A DNA stretch of 33,030 bases from Opitutia bacterium. Lineage in GTDB: Bacteria > Verrucomicrobiota > Kiritimatiellia > CAIQIC01 > Lenti-01. The notes below the pieces were generated by a model. It searched no databases. It saw only the letters and a program-made list of their open reading frames with translations, and was not told the origin of the DNA. This document shows positions 8,034 to 15,537 of the stretch, piece after piece. Position 1 is the stretch's first letter. Every line of letters begins with the position of its first letter. Location of the stretch: assembly GCA_009928955.1 (NCBI GenBank), contig SABN01000027.1:1-33030 (forward strand), in the 5' to 3' direction. The position numbers were made by a program, and so were the translations under genes.

Positions 8034-9206
8034 TTATGCCGGCGAACCGGCCTCATCCACGATTTTCTGCAACCACGCCGTGCCCGCCGCCTTCGCTTCC
8101 GCCGACAGCCCCTGCACCCGCGCCAAATAGCTCTCTTCCTTCGCCGCGGTCCACGCGGCGAGGAACGCCGCCTTCTCCGCGCATTCCACGTCGCCGGCCG
8201 CCGCCAACCGCTCGCGCGCCGCCGGCCATCCCGCGCACAGCTTCTCGTGCTCCGCGCGCAGGTCCGCGCCCAGCGCCGACCGGTCTTCCTTCGCGATCCG
8301 CTCCATCACGTCGCCGAGCCGCTTCACACGCTCCTTGCGCACCGCCGCCAACTGTTTCAGCGCCCCCTCGCCGGCCGCCGCGCCATGCGGCGTCTTCTCC
8401 AGCAGCGGCCGGCGCACCTGCTGGTACCAGACCTGCAGGGCCGCGACGTTGCCGATGTAGATCGCGCAATTGCGCACGACGCGCGCCACCGAGCGGTAGC
8501 CCGTCCCGTAGGGGAACACGCCGGCATGGGGCATGCCCGGCACCACCAGTTGATTGGGTTGGAGCACGTCCTTGCGCGACACCAGCCCCGCCGCCTGCAC
8601 CGTGCCGAATTCGATCCGCACCGGCCCGACCACGCCCCCCTGCCCGCCCAGGAAGATCGGATCCCGATCCAGCATCACCCCGCGCGGCACGTCGCCGATC
8701 AGCGACGCCGTCGCCTTGTCGCCGTGCGGCGTGTAGTTGAAATGGATGAACGAGGACCCGATCTCGCTGTGCACCTTCCGGCTCTTTCCGCCCGACATCA
8801 GCGCGTCGCAGAAATTGATCAGGCTGCCGCCCACCACGAACGGGAAGAAAATCGTCTGCTTCAGGCCCACCGTGTGCGCCATCTCCGCGCCTTCTTCGAG
8901 GATCGTGCCCGGGCGCACCTGCGCGCCGCTGCCCATCGCGGCGCCATCGAGGAACACCGCCCCGCTGAAAGAACCGCCCTTCAGCTCGACCTTTTCCCCG
9001 AGCTGGCAGTCCTCCACCGTCGTCGGCGCCTCGCGCCCCAGCACGCAACCGGGCCCGATGCTCGTCGTCGCGCCGAACACCTTGCCCCCCGCGTGGATCG
9101 CCACGCCCGCCGCGATGCGGCCCGGATCCACTTCGTCGCCGATCTCCACCGACGCCGGCGCCGCGATCTTCACGCCCCGCCGCAACAGTTCTTCCACGCG
9201 TGTCAT
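8034..9206 (-). CDS. left-handed beta-helix protein resembling the GlmU acetyltransferase domain, without uridyltransferase domain
   Basis: 390 residues. The first ~255 residues are hexapeptide-type repeats. Around the middle, GSSFIHFNYTPHGDKATASL followed by IGDVPRG can be matched to the GlmU C-terminal segment (GAGTI..NYDG..K..T.IGD), which binds GlcN-1-P and acetyl-CoA, with GPVRIEFGTVQAAGLVSRKD matching the following coils. The last ~130 residues are an Ala/Glu/Lys-rich helical domain. There is no N-terminal nucleotidyltransferase motif. Lying directly upstream of glmM, it is probably a separate GlcN-1-P acetyltransferase or a relative acting on another sugar; that role is inference. The ATG at 9206 overlaps the stop of the upstream small gene by four bases. 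Confidence 0.75.
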   Translation of the reverse strand: MTRVEELLRRGVKIAAPASVEIGDEVDPGRIAAGVAIHAGGKVFGATTSIGPGCVLGREAPTTVEDCQLGEKVELKGGSFSGAVFLDGAAMGSGAQVRPGTILEEGAEMAHTVGLKQTIFFPFVVGGSLINFCDALMSGGKSRKVHSEIGSSFIHFNYTPHGDKATASLIGDVPRGVMLDRDPIFLGGQGGVVGPVRIEFGTVQAAGLVSRKDVLQPNQLVVPGMPHAGVFPYGTGYRSVARVVRNCAIYIGNVAALQVWYQQVRRPLLEKTPHGAAAGEGALKQLAAVRKERVKRLGDVMERIAKEDRSALGADLRAEHEKLCAGWPAARERLAAAGDVECAEKAAFLAAWTAAKEESYLARVQGLSAEAKAAGTAWLQKIVDEAGSPA

Positions 9207-9382
9207 TTGCGCAGCAACGCCCCCGTCGCCATCCCGATGCCCGCCGCCGCCAGCAAGGCGTACGACGTCTTCAGGGTCACCTTCATCGAAAACAGGTTCA
9301 CCGTCACGTTCCCCCCCGTCATGATCAGGACGACCACGAATGCCGCCAGGATCAGCAACCCCAAGATCATTGCTTTGCTCAT
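9203..9382 (-). CDS. small two-helix membrane protein, LapA-domain (DUF1049)-like
   Basis: 59 residues. A hydrophobic helix (about 4-21), a short polar strand-like stretch NVTVNLFSMKVTLK, and a second hydrophobic helix (about 41-57) ending in GALLRK. This helix-VTVNLF-helix-GAL pattern is that of the LapA/DUF1049 domain, where E. coli LapA works with LapB in controlling LpxC and LPS assembly. Homology is judged by pattern only, and the protein is shorter than LapA. AAAGG lies about ten bases before the ATG. Its stop overlaps the start of the beta-helix gene (ATGA), so the two are probably coupled. Confidence 0.6.
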   Translation of the reverse strand: MSKAMILGLLILAAFVVVLIMTGGNVTVNLFSMKVTLKTSYALLAAAGIGMATGALLRK

Positions 9383-9442
9383 TTGCACATGCCTTTCGCC
9401 ATGGCGAAGCAGTCTTCCACACTGCGGAGAATTTTTCACGCC

Positions 9443-9485
9443 TTTTTCCGCGGCGCGGAAAGATTGTTTCCGCCGCGCGGAAAAA
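9443..9485. repeat. pair of TTTCCGC-N3-GCGGAAA palindromes forming a larger stem
   Basis: Two short palindromes (9445-9461 and 9467-9483) lie side by side, and together they also form an 18-base inverted repeat with two mismatched pairs. Flanking runs are T on the left and A on the right, inside the stem. It sits 11 bases after the von Willebrand gene's stop on the minus strand and could fold as a terminator. The TTTTCC...GGAAAA ends match the palindromes at 28899-28970. Confidence 0.55.
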
Positions 9486-9495
9486 TCAGCGCCGT

Positions 9496-10920
9496 TTACA
9501 GCCCGGTTTCGAACCGCACCGTCTGGCCCTCCCCGATTTCCAGCCCCTCCCCGGCCGGCAACGCCTCGTCCATCCCCCCGACCCAGACCTGCAGGTCGTA
9601 GGTGCCTGGCCGCACCGGGAACGGACGCCACAGCGGCTCCTCGTTGTCCTCGCCGCGGCGGATGGACAACACCGGCGCGCCGCCGCCCGCCGGCAGCAAG
9701 TCCCAGCCCCGCACCCGCGTCTCGCGTGGACGCGCCACGCCAATCCCCGAATCCAGCGTCAGCGCGGTCTCCTGCCCGGCCGACACCGCCAAGCCCGACG
9801 CGACCGTCGAGGGCGTTTCGCAGCGGCGGTAGCGGAAAGCCACGTCGTAGGTCCCCGGCAACAGCGCCTTGGGCTTGAAGAGATAATAGTCGTTCCCGTG
9901 CGGCAAGATCCGCAGCGTCTCGCGCCCCCCCGCCGCCGAGAGGATGATCGCCTCCACCGGCGCCTCCTGCAACTCTTCCGCGATGTTGAAGACCAGCGCG
10001 CCCAGCGCCACTTCCGTCGTCGCCCCCTTCGCCACCGTGAAATCGCCCAGAGGCATCTCCGTCGGCGGCTGGTAGTTCGGATTCGCGAACAGCAGCGTCA
10101 GCGCATAATCGCCCGACATCAGCGGGTGCGTCGAATCCGCCGCCGGCAACTCGCCCTCCTTCACCACCTTGTCGCTGATCTTGCGCACGACGCGGAACCC
10201 CGACAGGCTTTTCAGGGCGCTTTCCGGCAGCGCGATCCGCAGCTTGCCCAGCCCCGTCGCCTGCGCCACCACCACCGTCTTCGCCGCCGCCACCTTCTGC
10301 GCGATCTCCTCGCTCACCGCCTGCAACGCCGCCAGCAACGCCGCCGCGTCCCCTGCGCTGAAATACGTCCCGCCGCCCGCTTCCGCGATGCCCGCCAGCT
10401 CCGCGCGGTCCGCCTCCGCCACGCCGAAACCCACCACGTGCATCACGAACTTCACGCCGGCGTCCTTCAGCGCCTTCACCACCGCCCGCGGATCCCCCCC
10501 GCAGGTCTCTTTCCCGTCGCTGACCAGGACGATCATCGTCTCCGCGGCCCGCCCCTTCAGGAATTCCGCCACTTGCGCGACCGCCGCCGCGATCGGCGTC
10601 ACCCCCTTCGGCTGCATCGCCGCGATCCGCGCCAGGACCGCCGCGCGATCCTCGCTTCCCGGCGGAACGAGAATTTCGATGTCGTCGCAATCCCGATCCC
10701 GCCGGTGCCCGTAGGCCGCCAGTCCGACCTTCACCTCCGGCGCCACCGCCGGCACCACCTGCGCCAACACGGCCTTCGCCGCCGCCATCTTCGTCTGCGG
10801 CCCCGCCGCCTCCGCCATGCTGCCCGACGCATCCAGAATGAACACCGCCTCCGGCATCGGCGCCGCCCGCGCGCAAAGGGAAATGGACAGGGAAACCAGC
10901 AGAATGTTCAGCACCTTCAT
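9496..10920 (-). CDS. secreted von Willebrand factor A (VWA) domain protein
   Basis: 474 residues with a signal peptide (residues 1 to about 19, ending CARAA). A VWA domain (about 24-215) has the full metal-ion-dependent adhesion site: DASGS (30-34), the Thr of GVTPI, and the Asp of VSDGKETC. The C-terminal ~250 residues are beta-rich repeats ending in two similar strands (LLPGTYDVAFRYR and VRPGTYDLQVWVG), probably Ig-like or prealbumin-like folds. VWA proteins of this type bind protein partners in the periplasm or outside; the ligand is unknown. GAGGAG precedes the ATG. It is divergently transcribed from the arsenic operon and heads the minus-strand block. Confidence 0.85.
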   Translation of the reverse strand: MKVLNILLVSLSISLCARAAPMPEAVFILDASGSMAEAAGPQTKMAAAKAVLAQVVPAVAPEVKVGLAAYGHRRDRDCDDIEILVPPGSEDRAAVLARIAAMQPKGVTPIAAAVAQVAEFLKGRAAETMIVLVSDGKETCGGDPRAVVKALKDAGVKFVMHVVGFGVAEADRAELAGIAEAGGGTYFSAGDAAALLAALQAVSEEIAQKVAAAKTVVVAQATGLGKLRIALPESALKSLSGFRVVRKISDKVVKEGELPAADSTHPLMSGDYALTLLFANPNYQPPTEMPLGDFTVAKGATTEVALGALVFNIAEELQEAPVEAIILSAAGGRETLRILPHGNDYYLFKPKALLPGTYDVAFRYRRCETPSTVASGLAVSAGQETALTLDSGIGVARPRETRVRGWDLLPAGGGAPVLSIRRGEDNEEPLWRPFPVRPGTYDLQVWVGGMDEALPAGEGLEIGEGQTVRFETGL

Positions 10921-11124
10921 TTCGTTTCTCCTCGGTGGATCGGGGCCGCGCCCGCCGGCGCGCCCGTTGCCATCCCCATGTTGCCAAAGCCCCGCCCAAA
11001 ATCAACCGGGAAACGGGGAGCGCGCGGCCGGGGGACATCCGGAGCGCCGCACTTCCCGCCCACCCGCGCCGGGATCCGCCCCCGCCCGGCGCCCCCCCCT
11101 CCTCCGGAAAGACGGTCCTGCCGC

Positions 11125-11155
11125 TTGACATATAGACATATGTATATATGTTTAT
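11125..11155 (+). promoter_or_regulatory. arsenic operon promoter with embedded palindromic operator
   Basis: TTGACA (11125-11130), a 16-base spacer and TATGTT (11147-11152) form a good sigma70-like promoter. A palindrome, ACATAT (11136-11141) - GTAT - ATATGT (11146-11151), extended with one mismatch to 11132-11155, covers the spacer and -10 element. That is where an ArsR-type repressor would block RNA polymerase. The predicted transcription start (about 11158-11160) falls on the third in-frame ATG of arsR, with no Shine-Dalgarno sequence. Confidence 0.65.
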
Positions 11156-11159
11156 GGAT

Positions 11160-11468
11160 ATGAATTCCATCCAAGCCAAAGCCCGGGCCGCGATCCTGAA
11201 AGCCCTCGCCCACCCCACGCGCGTCTTGATGCTGGACGCGCTGAGCCGCGGTGATCGCTGCGTCAATGACCTGCGCATCCTCGCGTCGGTGAGCCAGCCC
11301 ACCATCTCGCACCATCTGGAGAAGCTCAAAAAGGCCGGCATCGTCACCGAACGGCGCGCGGGCAAGAAAATCGTCCACCGCCTCGCCTGCCCCTGCATGC
11401 TGGAAGCGGTCAACTGCACCCTCGGCGTGATCCAATCGGTGAAGAAGCGCCAAAGCCAAGCGACTTGA
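11160..11468 (+). CDS. arsR: ArsR/SmtB family metalloregulator
   Basis: 102 residues with a winged helix-turn-helix: LAHPTRVLML (16-25), recognition region ASVSQPTISHHLEKLKKAGIV (42-62) and the wing ERRAGKKIVHRL (64-75). Such repressors leave DNA when As(III) or another thiophilic metal binds cysteines. Cysteines here are Cys34 (first position of the CxC site of plasmid R773 ArsR; the second is Asn36) plus a C-terminal set Cys77, Cys79, Cys86. A C-terminal three-Cys site recalls the Acidithiobacillus-type ArsR. ATGs at 11148, 11154 and 11160 are all in frame; I prefer 11160 because the -10 element overlaps the first one and the transcription start falls near the third. It heads the operon and is probably autoregulated. 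Confidence 0.9.
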   Translation: MNSIQAKARAAILKALAHPTRVLMLDALSRGDRCVNDLRILASVSQPTISHHLEKLKKAGIVTERRAGKKIVHRLACPCMLEAVNCTLGVIQSVKKRQSQAT

Positions 11469-11479
11469 GAAGAAATGCG

Positions 11480-12859
11480 ATGAACAAGGAACTCAAAATT
11501 CTCCTCGGGCTGCTGGCGGCGTTTCTCGGACTCTACTACCTGCCGATGGAGCACCTCCGTTTCCAAGGCGCCCTCCTCGAAGCCCTCCACCTCGCCAAGT
11601 GGTACGCGCGCGAACACGTCCTGCTCTGCCTCGTGCCCGCGTTTTTCATTGCCGGCGCGATCGGGGTGTTCGTCAGCCAGAACGCCGTGATGAAGTATTT
11701 CGGCCCGAAGGCGTCGAAGTGGCTTTCCTATTCGGTGGCGTCCGTCTCGGGCACGATCCTGGCCGTGTGCTCCTGCACGGTGTTGCCGCTCTTCGGCGGC
11801 ATCTACATGCGCGGCGCGGGCCTCGGCCCGGCCATCGCCTTCCTCTACTCCGGCCCCGCCATCAACGTGCTGGCCATCGTGCTGACGGCGCGCGTGCTGG
11901 GCTGGCAGCTCGGCGTTGCCCGCGCCGTGGGCGCCATCGTGTTCAGCGTCGTCATCGGCCTGCTGATGCACCTGATCTTCTTGAAGGAAGAGCGCGCCAA
12001 GGCCGCGAACCCGCAGGAAGTGTTCCTCGGCGACGACGACAAGGGCAACCGCCCCTTGTGGCAAGTCGCGCTCTATTTCCTCTCCATGGTCGGCATCTTG
12101 GTCTTCGCCAACTGGGCGCGCCCGCAGGAAACCGCCGGGCTTTGGTTCGCCATCTTCAAGGCCAAGTGGATCGTCACCGCGCTCTTCGCCGCGCTGATGG
12201 GATTCTGCCTCTGGCGCTTCTTCAAGGTGAAGCTGGCGTACATCGCCCTGGCCGCGGTTCCGGCCATCGTGCTGGCCTTCGCCCTTCCGCAACATCCCGG
12301 CGCGGCCTTCGCGGCCGGCGCGGCCGGCTTGGCGGCGCTGACGTTCTTCGGCGGCGCGGAGCTCAAAAACTGGCGCGACCAGTCCTGGGGCTTTGGCAAG
12401 CAGATCCTGCCCCTCCTCTTCATGGGCGTGCTCGCCGCCGGTTTCTTCCTCGGCAGCCCCGACAGCGTGGACGCCGGCATCATCCCCAACCGCTGGATCC
12501 AGGCGCTCGTCGGCGACTCGCCGCAAGCCCTGCTTTCCATTCTCGGCCGCCCCGACGGGATCGCCCCCGGCTGGCTGGCCATGATCTGGCCGTTGTGGAC
12601 CAACCTGTTCGCGTCCGTCACCGGCGCGCTGATGTATTTCGCCACGCTGACGGAAGTGCCCATCCTGCGCGGCCTGCTCGACAGCGGCATGGGTCAGGGC
12701 CCCGCCCTCGCACTCCTGCTGGCCGGTCCCGCCCTCTCCCTCCCCAACATGCTCGTCATCAACTCCATCCTCGGCCCCAAAAAGACGCTGACGTTCATCG
12801 GCTTGGTCGTCGTCATGGCAACCGCCACGGGAATGATCTTTGGAACCCTAACGAGGTGA
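11480..12859 (+). CDS. UPF0718/DUF318 permease (ArsP or metal efflux type)
   Basis: 459 residues, about 10 membrane segments. The signature of this permease family is clear: LAVCSCTVLPLFGG (94-107, Cys97 and Cys99) then RGAGLGPAIAFLYSGPAINV, and a related second half with ALALLLAGPALSLPNM. Members include ArsP, which exports trivalent methylated or aromatic arsenicals, and Cu/Zn efflux relatives. With arsM five genes downstream, export of methylated arsenic is the natural inference, but substrate cannot be fixed from sequence. The ATG at 11480 follows GAGAAG by seven bases and is 12 bases after arsR. An earlier in-frame ATG at 11465 would overlap arsR. Confidence 0.88.
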   Translation: MNKELKILLGLLAAFLGLYYLPMEHLRFQGALLEALHLAKWYAREHVLLCLVPAFFIAGAIGVFVSQNAVMKYFGPKASKWLSYSVASVSGTILAVCSCTVLPLFGGIYMRGAGLGPAIAFLYSGPAINVLAIVLTARVLGWQLGVARAVGAIVFSVVIGLLMHLIFLKEERAKAANPQEVFLGDDDKGNRPLWQVALYFLSMVGILVFANWARPQETAGLWFAIFKAKWIVTALFAALMGFCLWRFFKVKLAYIALAAVPAIVLAFALPQHPGAAFAAGAAGLAALTFFGGAELKNWRDQSWGFGKQILPLLFMGVLAAGFFLGSPDSVDAGIIPNRWIQALVGDSPQALLSILGRPDGIAPGWLAMIWPLWTNLFASVTGALMYFATLTEVPILRGLLDSGMGQGPALALLLAGPALSLPNMLVINSILGPKKTLTFIGLVVVMATATGMIFGTLTR

Positions 12860-12863
12860 TCCC

Positions 12864-13076
12864 ATGAAATTGGACCCCCAAACGAAAGAACTCGTGGCCA
12901 TCGCGGCGGCGCTGGCCGTCAAATGCCAGCCGTGCTACGCCTACCACCGCAAGCGGGCCAGGGAATTGGGCGTCGGCGACGAGTTGATCCGGGAGGCGTT
13001 GGCCGTGGCGAAGGAGGTCCGCGACGCCGCCGACCGGAAAATGGACGATTTCATCGAACGCCAAACGACGGAATGA
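12864..13076 (+). CDS. small AhpD-like (carboxymuconolactone decarboxylase family) protein
   Basis: 70 residues. The pattern LVAIAAALAVKCQPCYAYHRKRARELG has the CxxC-x3-H redox motif of AhpD (Cys21, Cys24, His28), followed by the helix LIREALAVAKEVRDAA typical of the family. It is a minimal, single-repeat version. AhpD-like proteins are thiol-disulfide reductases or peroxidase adaptors; here it may help keep thiols reduced during arsenic stress (inference from context). GAGGTGA precedes the ATG, and the gene begins four bases after the permease stop. Confidence 0.85.
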   Translation: MKLDPQTKELVAIAAALAVKCQPCYAYHRKRARELGVGDELIREALAVAKEVRDAADRKMDDFIERQTTE

Positions 13077-13094
13077 ACCCAAACGGAGAATCCC

Positions 13095-13328
13095 ATGAAG
13101 AACATCCAGATCCTGGGCACCGGCTGCCCCAAATGCAAATTGCTGTTCGCCAACGCCGAGGCGGCCATTCAATCCGCCGGCATCGAGGCGCAGCTCGAAA
13201 AGGTCGAGAAGATCGTCGACATCATGAAGTTCGGCGTCATGTCCACCCCCGCCCTCGTCGTGGACGGCGTGGTGAAAAGCGCCGGCAAGGTGTTGAGCCC
13301 GGACGACATCAAGAATCATTTGGCATGA
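13095..13328 (+). CDS. thioredoxin-fold redox-active protein (small, glutaredoxin-like)
   Basis: 77 residues, the length of the 'redox-active disulfide protein 2' (MTH895-like) thioredoxins. N-terminal strand IQILGTGCPKCK carries the active CPKC (Cys11, Cys14); the cis-proline loop is MSTPALVVDG; the chain ends with a helix SPDDIKNHLA. These mini-thioredoxins are regularly found beside UPF0718 permeases and DGC proteins in metalloid clusters. It could pass electrons between CcdA, ArsC or the AhpD-like protein. CGGAG lies eight bases before the ATG. Confidence 0.9.
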   Translation: MKNIQILGTGCPKCKLLFANAEAAIQSAGIEAQLEKVEKIVDIMKFGVMSTPALVVDGVVKSAGKVLSPDDIKNHLA

Positions 13329-13338
13329 AGGAGAACCG

Positions 13339-13716
13339 ATGAGCGACAAACCAACCGGCGCGGGCGGGGGCGCCCCTCAATTGGTTTTCCCCTGCTCTGG
13401 CGGATCGGACGTGGGCGCCTTGGCCGATCTGGCCGCCCGGCACATGACCCGCGCCGGCTCCGGCAAGATGTATTGCCTGGCGGGCATCGGCGGACGGGTG
13501 TCCGGCATCCTGGCCAGCACCGAAAGCGCCGCGAAGATCCTGGCCATCGCTGGCTGCCCGCTGAATTGCGCGAAAAAGACGCGGGAACTGGCGGGCTTCG
13601 CGACCATCGAACATCTCGGCCTGGCGGAGATCGGTTTCCAGGAGGGCGCGTCCCCCGCCACGCCGGAATACACAGCCACGGTCGCGCAAGCTGCGGCCCC
13701 GAAGCTGGCTTGCTGA
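13339..13716 (+). CDS. DGC-domain putative zinc-binding protein
   Basis: 125 residues with the PF08859-type pattern: FPCSGGSDVGALADLAAR (17-34), MYCLAGIGGRVSGILAS (44-60) and GCPLNCAKK (72-80). Four cysteines (Cys19, Cys46, Cys73, Cys77) are placed to bind a metal. The family is named for an Asp-Gly-Cys motif; here that Asp is Ala (AGC at 71-73). Function is unknown; genes of this family co-occur with ArsR, mini-thioredoxin and UPF0718 permease genes, suggesting thiol or metal handling. AAGGAG lies six bases before the ATG. Residues 104-125 look like a flexible tail ending in Cys. Confidence 0.85.
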   Translation: MSDKPTGAGGGAPQLVFPCSGGSDVGALADLAARHMTRAGSGKMYCLAGIGGRVSGILASTESAAKILAIAGCPLNCAKKTRELAGFATIEHLGLAEIGFQEGASPATPEYTATVAQAAAPKLAC

Positions 13717-13726
13717 AGGCCGTCCC

Positions 13727-14284
13727 ATGGCCAACGGACTACCCGCTGCCGCGCCCATCTGCTGCCCAACCGGAGGCGGCGGAGATTTGATGCCGCTGCT
13801 GCTGGTGGCGGGCGTCCTGTTGGCGGGGCATGTCGCGATCCGAGAATTCAAGAAACGAAAGGGAAAACCTGAGATGAAAAACCTGAAGAACATCGCCATC
13901 CTCGCCGCCTTGATCGTGGCCGCCGGAGTCGTTTTCGCCCTCAAACATCGCGCCCGCGCGCCCGAGGCATCCCCTCCCGCCCCAACAACGGAAACCACCG
14001 CCCCCCTGCCCCGCCTGCTGGAGTTGGGCGCGGACAAGTGCATGGCCTGCAAAATGATGGCCCCCATCGTCGCCGACCTCAAATCCACCTATGCCGGGCA
14101 GCTGCACGTGGACTTCATCGATGTCTGGAAGGATCCGGATGCCGCCGGCCCCTACGGCGTCCGCGTCATCCCCCTCCAGATCTTCTTCGACGCCGACGGC
14201 CAGGAACTGTTCCGCCACGAGGGCTTCTACGCCAAAGAGGACATCCTCGCCAAATGGAAGGAACTGGGATTCGAATTCCCATGA
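13727..14284 (+). CDS. membrane-anchored thioredoxin-like protein with extra N-terminal membrane segment
   Basis: 185 residues. The C-terminal thioredoxin domain (about 95-185) has CMAC (Cys105, Cys108), a DVWKDPDAAGPYGVRVIPLQ stretch with the cis-proline (Pro149), and a C-terminal helix. A hydrophobic helix at 55-72 exports and anchors it. In front is a second hydrophobic segment (22-36) after a short Cys-Cys peptide (ICCPTGGGG). A start at Met50 (13874, MKNLKN) would give the usual single-anchor form; the frame is open from the ATG at 13727, which has AAGG seven bases upstream, so both starts are possible. Probably an extracytoplasmic disulfide reductase partnered with the CcdA-like protein. 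The stop overlaps arsC. Confidence 0.85.
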   Translation: MANGLPAAAPICCPTGGGGDLMPLLLVAGVLLAGHVAIREFKKRKGKPEMKNLKNIAILAALIVAAGVVFALKHRARAPEASPPAPTTETTAPLPRLLELGADKCMACKMMAPIVADLKSTYAGQLHVDFIDVWKDPDAAGPYGVRVIPLQIFFDADGQELFRHEGFYAKEDILAKWKELGFEFP

Positions 14285-14730
14285 CCGCCGGCCGAAAACT
14301 CAACATCCTGTTCCTCTGCACGGGGAATTCCTGCCGCAGCCAGATGGCCGAGGGCTGGGCCCGCGCCCTCAAGGGGAGTCAAATCGACGCCTTCTCCGCC
14401 GGCATCGAAACGCACGGACTCAACTCGCGCGCCGTGCAGGTCATGGCCGAGGCCGGCATCGACATCTCCGGCCACCGCTCCAAGACCTTCGCCGACCTGC
14501 CGACGAAGGATTTCGACTTTGTCGTGACCGTCTGCGACGACGCCCACGAGTCGTGCCCCCTCTTCCCCGGCAAAAGCAAAGTGGTCCACGTCGGCTTCGA
14601 CGATCCCCCGCGCCTGGCTAAAGACTCCCAGACCGAAGAAGAAGCCCTTGGCCACTACCGCCGCGTCCGCGACGAGATCAAAGCCTATGTCGTGACCCTG
14701 CCGGAAGCATTGACCGCTGAAAGGAACTGA
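14281..14730 (+). CDS. arsC: thioredoxin-coupled arsenate reductase (low-molecular-weight phosphatase fold)
   Basis: 149 residues. The phosphatase-like P-loop CTGNSCR (Cys13 to Arg19), the redox pair Cys85 and Cys92 in [12 protein letters not shown] and the catalytic Asp in GFDDPP (107-110) match the pI258/Bacillus ArsC class, which reduces arsenate to arsenite using three cysteines and thioredoxin. Two thioredoxin-fold proteins lie just upstream and could be its reductants if cytosolic. The ATG overlaps the preceding stop by four bases (ATGA), so translation is coupled. All key residues are intact. Confidence 0.95.
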   Translation: MTAGRKLNILFLCTGNSCRSQMAEGWARALKGSQIDAFSAGIETHGLNSRAVQVMAEAGIDISGHRSKTFADLPTKDFDFVVTVCDDAHESCPLFPGKSKVVHVGFDDPPRLAKDSQTEEEALGHYRRVRDEIKAYVVTLPEALTAERN

Positions 14731-14733
14731 ACC

Positions 14734-15537
14734 ATGCCCTCTCCGAAGCAAGACCAAGTCCGCCAACATGTCCGCGCGCGCTATGCCGACATCGCGAAAT
14801 CCGGCGGTTCGTGCGGCTGTTCCAGCAGCTGTTGTTCGCCCGACGCCTTGCTCAACCCCAACGCCTCGGCGCAAATCGGCTATTCGAAAGAAGAGCTCGC
14901 CGCCGTTCCGGAAGGAGCCAATCTGGGCCTCGGCTGCGGCAACCCGCAGGCCATTGCGGCCCTCCAGCCCGGCGAAACCGTCGTCGACCTCGGCTGCGGC
15001 GGCGGCTTCGACTGCTTCCTCGCCGCGCGCCGCGTCGGGAAGAAAGGCCGCGTCATCGGCGTGGACATGACCCCCGAGATGATCCACAAGGCGCGCGAGA
15101 ATGCCGCCAAGAGCAAAATCAAGAACGTCGATTTCCGCCTCGGCGAGATCGAACACCTGCCCGTCGCGGATGCCGCGGCGGACGTCATCCTCTCCAACTG
15201 CGTCATCAACCTCTCGCCCGACAAGCCGCAGGTGTACGCCGAAGCCGCCCGGGTCCTGAAGCCCGGCGGACGCCTGGCCATTTCCGACGTGGTGGCCGTC
15301 GCGCCGATTCCGGCCAAGGTGAAGAGAAACCTACAGGCCCACAGCGGCTGCATCGCCGGCTCCGCCACCGTCCCCGAAACCCAGCGCATGCTGAAGAAAG
15401 CCGGATTTTCCGGCATCCGCATCCGCGTCAACGAGCAGAGCAATACCTTCATCAAAGACTGGTTCCCCGGCAGCGGCGCGGAGCGATTCGTCCGTTCCGC
15501 CACCATCGAGGCCGTGAAAAAAGGAGCAAGGAAATGA
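14734..15537 (+). CDS. arsM: arsenite S-adenosylmethionine methyltransferase ArsM
   Basis: 267 residues. SAM-binding motif I is [11 protein letters not shown] (83-93). The three catalytic/As(III)-binding cysteines of ArsM are present: Cys68 (LGLGCGNP), Cys156 (LSNCVINL) and Cys206 (HSGCIAGS), with the 50-residue spacing between the last two kept. A Cys-rich N-terminus (Cys27, Cys29, Cys33, Cys34) is typical and may pre-bind arsenic. The enzyme makes methylated arsenicals in the cytosol. It starts three bases after arsC with AAGGA upstream, and its stop overlaps the start of acr3. Confidence 0.96.
   Translation: MPSPKQDQVRQHVRARYADIAKSGGSCGCSSSCCSPDALLNPNASAQIGYSKEELAAVPEGANLGLGCGNPQAIAALQPGETVVDLGCGGGFDCFLAARRVGKKGRVIGVDMTPEMIHKARENAAKSKIKNVDFRLGEIEHLPVADAAADVILSNCVINLSPDKPQVYAEAARVLKPGGRLAISDVVAVAPIPAKVKRNLQAHSGCIAGSATVPETQRMLKKAGFSGIRIRVNEQSNTFIKDWFPGSGAERFVRSATIEAVKKGARK

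Noticed and set aside
10921..11124. Additional gene between the VWA gene and the arsenic promoter
   Set aside because: Open frames here are short and Pro/Arg-rich; the region is probably the leader and promoter of the VWA gene.
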